Positions 51,582-63,604 of a stretch of DNA of 64,000 nt are shown here, in pieces. This stretch comes from Epinephelus fuscoguttatus (lineage: Eukaryota; Chordata; Actinopteri; Perciformes; Serranidae). Under the pieces are notes generated by a model that saw only the letters and a program-made list of their open reading frames with translations, made no database searches and was not told where the DNA came from. The translations under genes were made by a program, and so were the position numbers. The first letter of the stretch is position 1; the number at the start of each line of letters is the position of its first letter. Location of the stretch: assembly GCF_011397635.1 (NCBI RefSeq), contig NC_064773.1:29769449-29833448 (forward strand), in the 5' to 3' direction.

Positions 51582-53320
51582 GTAAGGGCGCACCGCTGCG
51601 TCTGGGGCTCTCCAAATATACACAATAACCCCACTTTACACCTCACTCCCCACCTTTTCTCCTTCATTCACAGTAACATGCCCATACAGACAAGTTATTT
51701 TAACACAAAATCTCCCACAAAGGGGCGAAGAAAGTCATTTCTAAGTTTATCATAAAGTCTTAAAAACTTGCATTCCTCTAAAAAGTGAGATGTTTTGGAG
51801 TGGTGTGAGACCATTTCTTTCCAACATTTTATACTGTATGAATTATACTGATATAATGAATGTCTCTGCTGAACTAATCTGCCTTATTAAGACTCATTTC
51901 AAGATGCTAAATTTGTTTAAGAGCCTGATTTGGGAACAGGTGTAATTATCACATAAAAAAGCAGATTTTTTCCACTTGTCACAAGCAAACAAGGTGTTAA
52001 CACTCTGTCAGGATGGATATTCATAGCAGCAGTGTATTTTAGGTGTGTAGGCCTGTGCCAAACAGAGGCTATCCTACATTTCTTGCAATCTGATGCTGTT
52101 TATTTCAGCCACGCATCCTATATCTGTGCTACTTTGTTGTTCCTGTTGCAAGGGCTTTGTTTATTGGGTTACAGCTCTAGAAGTGTCTTTTCATCACTCA
52201 CAATGTGTTAGTTATTCGCTTACATCTCATTCAGAACTGCTCAATTTATGATAAACACAAAAGAAATGTGTGGGACTTTTATCTTTCCAAATGAGTGCAT
52301 TGGCTCATGCAGGGATTAGGAGAGGTGTAAACTTAAAGGCCACATGTGGCATCTTTGTCTTTCCCTTCTGATCATTAGGGTTTTTTGGTTATAAATAATT
52401 TAGAATTTTGAAGTTTTATCTGGATAGAGTGCAGTTCAAAAGCATACATGCTGAGATTTGACATCCATGTCGACGAAACTGATCCTGTGTATTTTGTGTC
52501 CTTTTGAATCTTCAACACCAGGAGGTTCGTTATTAGAAAAATAATGCTGCACAAACATGATATATTCTCAGATACTATAAATCAATAAATCAGTTGTTCA
52601 TCAAACATTTTTAAATACTTAAAATCCAGAGCATTGAATGGACTTTACATCTGCATATTAAAGATTGTCTGCAACAGTTGTCTGTAAAGACCAGTCACTT
52701 TTCACTATCAGTGAAGGACAGGGGCTCTGCTAAGCTGGCCGCAGGCTTCTGGTGAATTCTGGGTAATGGACAGCAAATCGATCCCTCATTGGCAGGCTGA
52801 CGTGTTACAGGAGTGAATGACTGCTGGCTGTGATGTCATGTTTTGTGAATGGAAATTAATGCAAAACAGCCACACACACGTCTTCATGACATCACAGGCA
52901 GAATGCCATTGCAACCAGTAATACAAATGCATAACAGCTGAAGCTAAAATCTTTAATTAAAGTTCAGGTTTGACAGGTGAGGGTTGTTTTCTTTTCCTAT
53001 ATTTTTCTCTCTGGTGTTGATATCAGCAGTCACTGGCAAAGTACCTGCTGTGACACCACTGGGGTGTGGCTAGAGGTGACATTGCTTGAAAGTTTCAACC
53101 CCTAGAGGGCAGCGCTGCAGCAGCTTTCTGCTGTATATTTGATTAAATGTTAAGTATTTTACCTTTTGAGGGCAAATATACCAAAAGTAAAAGCAATTCA
53201 GTTTGAATATTGATATTTTGCAGTGATAAATTTGACAAGTTTGAATCAAAAAGCAAATCATTTCTTGAATGTCCAGCTTTACTCTTAGTATTGGCAATTT
53301 CTGAAACCTCAAACAGCATT
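51582..53320 (+). other. kcnc2 intron 1, first part
   Basis: The reading frame stays open for 57 codons into the intron, to a stop at 51753-51755, so intron retention would give a 242-residue T1-only product. No other feature was seen. Confidence 0.5.
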
Positions 53321-53321
53321 T

Positions 53322-53610
53322 AAAGATCCACTGTGTAGGATGTAGAGGCATCTATCGGCAGAAATGGAATATATAATCATAATAATGTTTTCATTAGTTT
53401 ATAATCCCCTCAAACTAATTACCTTAAAATAATTTCAATAAACAGGTCCTCTACCATGGACTTCGCCATGTTGTTTCTGCAGTAGTCCACAATAGACAAA
53501 CCAAACACCAACTACAGATAGAGCCATTTGCATTTTCACATCGGCCACTGTGGTACATGCTTGGCACATGTTTCAGTTTGATGCCTCTAAATCCTACACA
53601 CTGGACCTTC
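53322..53610 (-). mobile_element. MITE family 1, copy D (compact, both ends)
   Basis: The left end is taaagatccactgtgtagga and the right end is aatcctacacactggacctt, inverse to each other. The element is about 289 bp. Read on the minus strand, the blocks cagtggccgatgtgaaaatg and acaacatggcgaagtccatg align with copies A-C. This is the shortest complete copy and best defines the family. Confidence 0.75.
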
Positions 53611-53619
53611 AAAGGATTA

Positions 53620-56600
53620 GTTATACATTTTGATAAATATGCTCACTGTATTTACTTTCTTGCTGCGAGTTAGATGAAAAATCAGAAGTGCTAGTTGGTG
53701 AACTGGCTAACTGCTTCCGGTGCTTCCAGTCTTGATGTTAAGCGCTAACCAGCTGCTAGCTGCAACTAACAGCTTAATTTACCGGACAGACATGAGAGTG
53801 ATCCATCCTTTCACGAAGCTCGCAGCAAGAAAGCAAATTAGAGCACTTCCCACAATGTGGAGTCATTCCTTTAAACCATTTAAGGATGTTATAACTCTCG
53901 ACTTAAACCAGATAGATAAAACTTTCTGCAAGTAGCAGTGCTTTAAGGGTCATGTCAGACCAACAACAATGCTGTGACAAAAAATGCTCACAGACGGCTC
54001 TTTGTAGTGTGTCCCTTACCATTGTGCTAATATACTGTTTAAGAGAAAATATTAACCGCTGTGAAGCAGGCTGATGTTTGACCACCTGTACCTTGTAGCA
54101 ACTTCCACCAATGCAGCCTTTTGGCTTGTTTTCCCAGAATGCTCCTGACAGTCTTAAAGCATCCCAAATCAGATACAGGCCTGGGAAACTTTAATCTGAC
54201 TATCACACCCGAAGCTTTAGAGTAAAATGATCTACTTCTGAGCTGATTTCTGAATTCTTTCCCGAAGCTGATATTAGCCCATTATATTAGTCTTAACTTC
54301 AAGTTCAGGGTAGGCTTCCCTTCAGCATTTCCTTTGAAAGGATCCAGTCTCTATTGACTGTGAAATGGGCTATTATAAAACCATGTGTAGCCATGATTTG
54401 AATGTTATTTCAGAGACTTTAAGTGGCAAAAACAGTTCTTGGAAAGAACTGCGTTAAAGTTTTTTTTATGTTTCACAATCACACAGAAGTATTTGGACAA
54501 AGAATATCAGTACAAATTGTCAGACATTTTTAATTCTTTGTCTCCCCACTAGCTGCTACCATGAACTACTATTTTATGCAGTCATCACATTGTACGTCTA
54601 TCCTACTGTGTTGTCTACAGTGTCACACAATCATGAAGGTTGCCTTTCTGAGTTTTTTCTGAATTTGTTCTACAGTAATGCTTAATCCAGTGGATGTATA
54701 AGTTCCTCACTGTTAAATCTCTATCATTTGAATATATAATCTAATAATACACATTATAACCTGTCATTCTTTGATTAAGAGGAATCAAATTAAACCCTGA
54801 TCAAGCTGTTTGTCTACACCAGTAGACTTTTCCTCATACCATAAATAGTTAAAAAAAAAAAGTGTAGCAAATTTAGCAACATAATTTCTCCTCTTCATCG
54901 TCTACAGAAAGCTGTTTGAACAGGACTACAAGCACTTTTATATGACATGCGGATGTTTGAGGAAGGGAAGCAGTTAGAAGATGGCTGTTCATTAGACAGT
55001 ATGTGTTTTTGTAGTTGTGCTGGGATAGGACATCTTTGATATACTACATATTTAAGATGAAGTGAACTGACCTTTAAACTATCCCCTTTGTTAAAGATAC
55101 AATTCAGAATAAGTGTTATTCCCTGTAAAATGTTACATGTAAGGGCCTTCTCTTGATGGAAATTTGTTTAAATTGGTGGGTCTTTGTAAATTAAAGAGTA
55201 ATGTTTAGACTTGGGGCTGGTTGCACCAACAGGGCTTACACCTGGCCTTAAGCTAAGTTGGTTGTAACTTTGTGTTCCAAGTCTGACCTAAAAGTTACAC
55301 TGGTTTCACCATAGGCTTAAGCCTTCATTTAGTTAAGGCCAGGCACGAATCTTAGGCCTCATCAGGAGAAGGCACAGTCAAAATCTCAGCTGTTTCTATA
55401 CATCAGCATCCTGATAGAACACAAGTGCCACAAGCCAACTTGCAAACTCCTTTCATGTTACCTGTGGCACTATATAAATAAAACTGACTTCACTTAAAAT
55501 AATAATTTGAGGTATGAAGCTAAACTGAATGAATGTTTATCCTGCATTAGTAACAGCATTCCCAGAATTCCCGCGATGAGTTGGTGATAGGTATCAGTGA
55601 TCAGTTGGGCTTGTTGATTCAATCGATTCATGATTTTTCATTCCTGTCTCCCATCTCGATATCTCCCTCTTGAGGAGAGGTTGGGCTAGAGGAGTGTCTG
55701 TGTGTCATATGGTGAGGGTGGTATTGGCATTGCCCCTGCCCTGTATCACTTTGTCTTCTTCTCGCAATCCGTCTGTAAACTCTTAGTAAGGATGAGGGCA
55801 GGGATTTGTCTTTAATGTGTGAAGGGAATACTGATAAAGGATGTGTACTTTATAGTTCGATACTTGCAGAGTGTAGTACTTCAACTTGATTTTACACCCA
55901 GATATCATTCCCAAAGCTACATTTGAGGTTATATTAACATTACATCACAGTTAGCTTTACAGCCACAGCGTGAAATCCTTAATTTTTAAAGAGAAACTGG
56001 AAATGACCACAGAAGTCTGTCAGATCTGTTGTTCCTTGTATTCTTCCACCAAATTTAATTGGTAAGTTCTTGGAAATGTTTTTGGCGATTGCGCTGCTGA
56101 CGGAGAAACTAGCAGGGATATCTCAGAGGTAAATATTGAGTTAGTTTCAGTAATGCTTCATTGGCAGAAGGGAGTTGATGGAGCCAAATGCTTGTGTTTA
56201 CAACACGCATACATCTGTCTCCCTGCACCAACACTCACCCAGTATGCACACAGAGAAATGAAGTTACGCCACATTTCCCTGCCACCAATACCACACAAAA
56301 GCATCTGTTTCTATAAGTGCCTTCAAATGGTGATGATGCTCCACCTGCAGCCTCAGGCCTCAGTTTGGTGCCATGGGTGCAGCATGCATGGAGATGCTGC
56401 TCCTTCTTGATGCCTTGTTTCCTCTCTTATTAAAGGACAGCTGGCTTTTGGTTAACCTTTTAACACAGCTCATACACAGAGGAAGGCTCAGTGTATGTGT
56501 GTGAGAGAAAGAGGGGTTTTGAGCATGAAAGCAAGTGTGTATCTAAACCCTCGGGGGCACTAATCCACCCCCTGACAAGGCGTTAGGAGAGAGTAATGTG

Positions 56601-57130
56601 GAATTATCCTCCATGGAAATGAAAGGTGTGATTTCAGCCAGGCAGCCCGTGCCAGTGCAGGGTTCAAAGTTAATGTTGTTTTTCACCTGCCTTGTCAGGC
56701 AGTGGGTTAGATATCTACTCGACCAAAGTTGTTTTTATTTGCCCCTATACAATTTGTTTTATTTATTAGTGGTTATCAAATAACAGCCAAGTCTAAAGTT
56801 AATTGTCATGTTTGACTGTTATTTAAGTAAACGAATCAGAATAAAAACACAGTGTGTCATAGATGTGAAGCAACAAACATTCTTGCATGTCGAAAATGGT
56901 ATGACAATCTCCTGTCCTTCTCCCCAGAGATAGATAGGGGTAAAATTATTTTGTTATGGTCATCTACAGTAGTTATTTCCATATAAACACACAATTCAAA
57001 TGATTAGAAAATAAATGACAGTTTTAGTCAAATATTAGCTCTGATTAATACATTTTGCCTTCAAACGACTGGATTTATTTGAGTTTCCACCCAAAATGAA
57101 ATGTTACAAGACAACCTTTGAAAGAAGAAC
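53620..57130. other. kcnc2 intron 1, middle part
   Basis: No coding homology. A possible old MITE is suggested at 55210-55350 (gggctggttgcaccaacagg onward, with inverse ggcc/ttaag blocks), but it is weak. Confidence 0.4.
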
Positions 57131-57141
57131 ATTGTTTTATT

Positions 57142-57166
57142 AAGATCAACAATGATTGTTGATCTT
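57142..57166. repeat. Perfect 25-bp palindrome
   Basis: The arms aagatcaacaat and attgttgatctt surround a single G. A gaaggcctgaaggccgaaac block, typical of a retroelement 3' region, follows directly. Confidence 0.85.
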
Positions 57167-57261
57167 GAAGAAGGCCTGAAGGCCGAAACATCATCTTAGT
57201 AAAGAGAAATGAGAAGCTCAGAGCAACCGCGGTTAGCTGTTAGCACCGTTATTTATCCAAG

Positions 57262-58075
57262 CAGGATGCGACCATTATTCTTTCCAACCCACTTAGATGA
57301 AACCACGCCCACCTCTGCAGGACGAAAGCTTCCAGACGTCAAGGCCTGATGATTGCCCGCCAGCGCCATTGAAAGAGACTGCTGCTAGTTAGCTGGCCCA
57401 CCCATGGATTTACCCCACAGTCCCACTTTCTCACTCCCCCTGGCAAGTTTGCTGTTGAAGCATCTGGGGGCGGTCTAGCCACTGAAGGTCCATCTCTGTG
57501 AAATACGACAGCTACAGTGGCTTGGAAAATAGTGGTATGGGTAGTTTCAGGGAAACTTTTCTGATTTTCCACCAGCTGTGTGTCACTGCAATGTGGGCAC
57601 TGTGTGCAGGCATGAGGATGAGTGGGGAGCTCCGGGCACCCGTGGCACAGGGGGAAGCCAGACACTGTTCATCTGCACACACTGCCCACACTGTGATGAC
57701 AGACAGTTTCCCTTTAACGGCTGTGGCAACTTGAATTTAGCCAACGACCGTTAGTAAAAACAGAAACACAGTGGAGGTATACGCATGTAAACAAGACGCA
57801 TAGATACATAAAGGAGGTAAACAGGTATCAAAACCCAATGCCCTGCCTCTAAAGAGAGGGATGAGAGGGGAAAGAGTTTCTCTGTGTTTTTTTGGAATTA
57901 ATGGTGTTAAAAGCCACTGATGAACTCAAGCTGTGTAGTATTACTAGTAGTTCTACTTGCAGCAGTAGGCTGGGAGCCAATCATTGGGCCTGTTGCTGGC
58001 AGCCCACTTTCGTCATGCAAAAGTAGGCATGGTTTCATCTAAAGTGGGTTGGAAAAACGATGGACACAAACAGGA
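57262..58075. mobile_element. Probable TIR element with ~95-bp diverged inverted ends
   Basis: The left block (tctttccaacccacttagat, gaaaccacgcccacctctgc, ggacgaaag) at 57262-57355 is inverse to 57965-58075 (catgcaaaagtaggcatggt, ttcatctaaagtgggttgga). The interior holds no known domain and there is no clear target duplication. Confidence 0.55.
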
Positions 58076-58089
58076 TTATGCTGCCCACC

Positions 58090-60140
58090 GACTGCTAGCA
58101 GCTTACATTTAGCTCTCCTGCCAATTTCCGCATGGATTTGTTGTTCACATTGTAGCATTATCAGGGAAATATATTTGTCCAGTTCAGTTTGTTAAGAGAT
58201 GGTTACATATGATTACATGAATAACATTCCCTTTTGTCACAAAAGCATTCCCAGAAATGTCTTTGTTCGTCCAATACATGTATATAAATGTCCCCGTGAC
58301 GGTGCGTGCCATAAGTGTCTGTAACTTTTTTTTTTTTTTTTTTTGCCACTTGCCCGATCAGGCAAATTGAGCTGCTGATGTACTCGCGGGCAGTCAGGCA
58401 GTCCTTACTGTTAAGCCCTGTGTGGAAAGCTCAGTCCTCTTACACAGGTCACCTTTGACCTTAACACCACAGAGGTGTCAGTGTTAACTGTAGGTTGTTC
58501 TTTAACAACAGTAGTGGTGTGGTGCTAACTAAAAGGATTATTCAGTGGATCATGTACATCTAAAACTGTGATCATCACAAGACAATCAATCACCAGCTTT
58601 GAGTCATCATTACATCATATGACTATGGCATGTGCTAAAGAGTTTGTGTTGGCCTAAAATAAGGTTGGCCAATTCTATTCTGTCAATAGCTGTGTCGTTT
58701 CCGTTTTATACAGTACTTCATCAGAACGTCATTAGGACATTGTTTATAGCACTGAATCATTCGTTAGAATTGAAGTCTAAAAATTAATGTTAATTGGGGA
58801 AAATTAATTAAAGAAAACAATACATTAATAAAGAGATGTGCAGTTGTTTTTTTTCCAAGTTTACTGTATCTACATACAAGTGCCCTGTGGAGTTTTTGCA
58901 AAAGTTGTTTACATTCAGTGTTACTCACCAGAACACAGCGTGTCTGCTTGAGGTCTAACAATTGTACCAAAGTGGCTCAATGGGGAATCGCATCACCCAC
59001 ATGCACAAGACAAACAAAATGGGGACCCTCTCATACGATCAAAAACTCCACATGGAACCTTTGAATGGAAATTATGAATCACATTATGTGTTACATGTAA
59101 CAGTCCCTCTAAGAGAAGTTAATCTGCAGTGCCTTAATACTGATTCTTTCAAGTCTGATTTACCCAAATCTGTATGACTGAAAAAATAGACTAATTGGCT
59201 GTTTTTGCAAATGCGCCCTATTGCATCATGCAACATAAATGAAAGAGGGTGGTGTTGCTCCCACAGCAAACAGAGCTGAGATTTTCAGAGTTTCTGATAC
59301 TGGCTAATGGTAGCTGTGGTAAATTAACATCTCTTAATCTACTCTTGAAATAAACACATGCAGCACACTATCCAGGGAAGGTGGGCAAGCAAAAATGTCC
59401 TCTTTGCAACAGAAGGGACTGGGTTTATGGGAAATGTGGTCCTAATTTTGGAGGCAATAGCAGTAACAACAGGACAGAGCACCATTTCTGTCCATCATTG
59501 TCTCATTTGTTACAGTAATTACAGTATATCCCAACTAACACGACAATTCATTAACAGCATATTAACTGATGTCAGACCACAACTGTGTGTCAGCAAGCAA
59601 GCTCCCTCATGAGTTTGTTTCTCCAGGTAAGCTGAAAAACCCAAAAGTCTGATCTGTGCCTTTAACCAACTCGTTCACGAGTGTTCATGTGCCAGCAGTC
59701 AGCGGTAGCAGGCGTGTTTCTCTGGGCTCCCCACGCTGTTTCTATTGTTGTAGCCATCCTGTTCTCTCTTCACTCTCAATGCTGCCTCTTTAATCTGCAT
59801 GCAGTGTGTTTTAACAGCGGCTGTGTGTGGTGTGTTCACTTGTCTGTGTGAGACAGAAAGAGAGAGAGCTTCTTTTCCTCTGTTTATGATCGTGTTTTTC
59901 TGAAATGAAAATAGTGAGACTATATGGCTGTGTGTGTGTGTGTTTGTAGATATATGTGTTCTCCTATGTGTTAATCTGTTTGTTTGTCCCTCTCGTATCT
60001 CTGTAGTTGGCCGTTGCTGGATTGGGATGGTAACAAAAAATAAAAACAGTAACACCACCTTTATCATTTCCCATGTCTGCACTCTGAAGCAGAGGTTCAA
60101 CTGATGCCTGACTTTGTAGTCCTCCTCCCCAACACCTCAA
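58090..60140. other. kcnc2 intron 1, no feature seen
   Basis: A T-run lies at 58326-58344 and (GT)n at 59928-59943. No coding homology. Confidence 0.45.
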
Positions 60141-60142
60141 CC

Positions 60143-60187
60143 TCACCCACCCACCCACGCACCCCCCACCCCCCCACCCCCTCCCCT
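60143..60187 (-). other. C-rich tract, potential G-quadruplex on the minus strand
   Basis: The plus strand carries runs of 3-7 C separated by single A, G or T. The minus strand therefore has more than four runs of at least three G with short loops, the G-quadruplex pattern. In a + strand gene the G-rich strand is the template. Confidence 0.6.
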
Positions 60188-60189
60188 TA

Positions 60190-61240
60190 TCCTCCCATGA
60201 TCCCATCTGAGACTGCAGCTTGCTTTCTTCCACTTAAGAGGTTAAAAACCCAAACCGTCTGGGTGCCGCCTGCCGCACGCCTGAAGATACCAAAGCCAGG
60301 CTGCACGCTCAGCCTGCCTGTTGTCATGGCAACATCATCGCTCATCACCACGGCCTGTTTTCATTCAGATCCGTCCGGTCTGTGAAGCTGATTGATTTCA
60401 GAAACCTGCTCGACCATGAACCCTTATTGCTCAGTAACCCCTTGCGTGCTCGCTTGTTAGTTTTGAGGCAGCGATGCAAAAAAAGGGTGTTGGAGCATCA
60501 CTAACACAACCAATCCATGTGTGCATGTCTCTAACTGCTTTCTTATTGCTGTCAGAGGTGATACATGGTGATGTGCTTTAGCATCTTTACTTTTTGTTCT
60601 TGTCCAACTCTAGCTACAGGTGTACACTGGCCTGCCCGCCTCATCAGAAAGCCCTGTTGAGTCATATAGTGCAGAGTCTGAAGTTGTAGGAGGCCAGGAA
60701 ATGCGGCTGATCCGCAGCAAACAGACGGCACGGCCTCGCTGAGTAAATAGAGTCTGACGTGTAAACAGCAGCAGACCTGACGCTGGGTAGGAGAGAAGGG
60801 CAAATGGCTGCCCGAGTGTGGGCGGTGACGGCACGCCGCTGGGCATGTTTGTAGCCGCTGCCAGTCACGTTAATCTGCCCCGCCAATCATCATCCTGCGC
60901 TGCTTTGGTTGACTATAATAGCTTAGTGTAGAGGAGTAGTGCTGATGGCTGCAGCTGTGGTAATTAGGAGGTTAGTGTGAGGATGACTTTCACATTTACA
61001 CCTTTTTGTTGTATTATAGGTGTAATGTGAAATGTGTGCTTCTTTTTCAACAATTGATGGTGCATTTGTCGATAAATGCCTACCACTGTGGTGTTCATAC
61101 ACTGCAGTTTAAGTTTATCACCTGTTAGTAATGATGCTAGATGTCTTCTCTACTGGCAGTGCACTTTGGTCTCTTTAGTTAGTTTCATATTTGGTTAGTA
61201 TACTGACCGCAGATAGATATACATGGCCTGTAACAATAAG
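60190..61240. other. kcnc2 intron 1, higher-complexity segment
   Basis: The block 60230-60900 is less AT-rich than its surroundings but encodes no recognised domain. A conserved regulatory element is possible but not shown. Confidence 0.3.
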
Positions 61241-61245
61241 TATTA

Positions 61246-62396
61246 GAGATGTCTAGACTATTTTTTCCTTTGCAATACTGATTATGATACCTGAACTTGT
61301 TTAACGGCTGATACAGAGCACCGATCCAATAACATCGCATTTTAAAAAAATAAAATAAAATCAACAGCTGTATTTAGGGCTGGGCGATACAGAATGAATA
61401 TCCCGATATTTTGAAATCAATCTAAGGTAGACTATGAAAATACAAAATCAATAAGTGAACTACAGTTACAATAAAGTTAAATAAAGTAGCTACTCTCATA
61501 ATAAAGTTAAAGTTGTAGTTGCTGTTGTAGTTAAGTTAAATGAATCAAAGCAGAACCGCTATTATTATATTTGTAATTATTTGTATAAATAATTATTATA
61601 ATTATTTTGAAACAAGTGTTGACATTCTTGCTGTGAACTTGAAGCTTTCGGTCAACAGTTAGCTTTTAGCAGAAATTTAAACTGTTGCGCCTTTAAATGT
61701 AAAGATTTATTCACTGTATGCTAGAAACAAACTTCACTTCCTCACACACTGTCGCTCAGGAGAAAATGATTTGGATGGGGGAACGAGCGTGTGTGATGTA
61801 GTGTGATTATGAGTCTTTTTCTTTGTGTGTGTGTCTGTGTGAGTGTGTGTGTCTGTGTGTCTGTCTGTGTGTCTGTGAGAGGGAAAGAGCCATTAGAGAG
61901 AGCCAGAGAACTAAAACACAGAGGTGAGTCTCATGCCAGGCCGCGATACATCAAGTCAAATCGACATACCATCCATCCCTAGCTGTATACTATCATTGTT
62001 TTATGGCATTGCTCAGGTTAAATCTTAAAAAACATGAACAAATATAGAATATAGAACACCAAAGACCTATCTTTTATTGTCTAATTTGACATTTTGGTAA
62101 TAGCTGTTAACATTACACATTTTTACCAGAAATAAGTTCTTCACTGCTCTAAAATAGTAGTTTCCCATGGCTGCAGTAGCACAACCTGCTGTGTAAGCTA
62201 TTGTTTAAGATCGGCAAAGAATTGATTTCCGGGAAAACTCGCATTTCATCTGGGTGTGAAATTACTTTGAAGTTTATTTACAAAATACATGGTATCAGAT
62301 TATGGCATAGGCTCGCGAAGTCCCCCAGACCTGATCCAGCATTTTAGACAGTGTTAGTCATTTTCGATATTGGTATTGGTATTGGAACAAGTCTAA
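61246..62396. mobile_element. Older hAT-like repeat split by a younger one
   Basis: The left end (ttagagatgtctagac) and right end (gatattggtattggtattgg, then aacaagtctaa) resemble the TAGAGATGTC...GATACC style of fish hAT elements. The internal block gatacagagcaccgatccaa agrees. Ends are diverged. Confidence 0.4.
61375..61981. mobile_element. hAT MITE with 8-bp target duplication
   Basis: The duplication is GCTGTATT (61367-61374) and GCTGTATA (61982-61989), seven of eight identical. The ends are tagggctgggcgatac and the related inverse taccatccatcccta. The 607-bp body is non-coding and includes a GT/CTGT microsatellite at 61826-61880. Confidence 0.75.
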
Positions 62397-63285
62397 TTAT
62401 GATGTTATTGACATTTTTTTCACAGCGCCAAAGCAGAATGAACAGAAAAGAAACTATGGTGAGACACATTTTACTGTCATTTCTGGTCGAGTTCATTGCT
62501 TTTTGAAAAGTTGTACTTACATTATTATGCTATTATATCATCATTTTATCAGTGGCATAAAATGGTCTTACAATGACAATGATGTTTTTTATCGTAATTA
62601 TTTCTGGGACCATATATTATCTGTGACAACATCCATACATGTACGAGGTGTACAAGTAAGCAGCAACCAACATGGCTGATACACCTGTCAATCAAAGAAA
62701 CAATTATTATAACAGACTCTGTGTAAGCCTTATATTTCCTTCATGGAACAGTGATTATTCATATTACCAACACATTAGACACAGGAGATATAAAGGTAAC
62801 CACTGAGATCATAATTACACAGTCAGAGATACTTTGAAGTTCACAGTTCAGATCAAGCGAGACTATGACATTTTTAAAAGAATAAATAATACAATCCTCC
62901 TCCTGCATTTTAAAATGGTTTGCAGTGAAAAACAATGTTGCTTAATTCAGTACACTGAGATTACATTTTAAGGTTACAGTCTTACTTGGTCTGGTATGAC
63001 CAGTAGCTTATGGTGGGAAATTTTGGCAAATGTGAGCAAACTTTAAGTATTGCTCTGTAATTAATGTCGTCTCTCTGACTTTATGACTGCTACTGACTAG
63101 TGCTACTATTACACAACATATTAGAATGTCACAGAGAAGTATTTCAATGGTTTTATCACAAAAGCAAAATGTAGCTCACAATGACATGTTTATTGTTTTC
63201 AGCTTGTGGTCCCATTCTGTTTGATCTCAGTCAGTCTGACTCAAGAGAGTTTGGAAGATAAATGGAAATTCAGTGTGCTTCGCTA

Positions 63286-63370
63286 TAATACCAGACTCAG
63301 TAATGCTGGACTATATTCTGAAATTGTGGCAATTACAGAATATAGTCCAGCATTACCGAGTCTGGTATTA
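63286..63370 (+). ncRNA. Near-perfect 41-bp hairpin, candidate small-RNA precursor or recent inverted duplication
   Basis: Arms 63286-63326 and 63330-63370 pair at 39 of 41 positions around a 3-base loop (tgg). The mismatches are at arm positions 14 and 36. The arms do not match any miRNA I know. The loop is shorter than in normal miRNA precursors, so a snap-back duplication or transposon relic is at least as likely. Confidence 0.35.
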
Positions 63371-63604
63371 AACAAATTTGATAGCAGTTAAATTCCAGTT
63401 TATTACAATGTGGATATTAATCATCATTATATTTTTGGCCATGTTACTTCCTGAGATCTGGGAATGCCTCTGTCCTTGGTAAAAAATACCCAGATGAGAC
63501 AAAGAACACAAACAGTCAGATGATCAGATAGGTCGTAAACAATCCTCCAGTTAAGTCTGTTTGGCTAAACTAATACAGTTTTTCGATACGAATAGGTTGA
63601 GTTT

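Noticed and set aside
63286..63308. miR-200/429/8 family hairpin, since the arm starts taatac
   Set aside because: The following bases do not match the seed-plus-body of that family, and the loop is only three bases.
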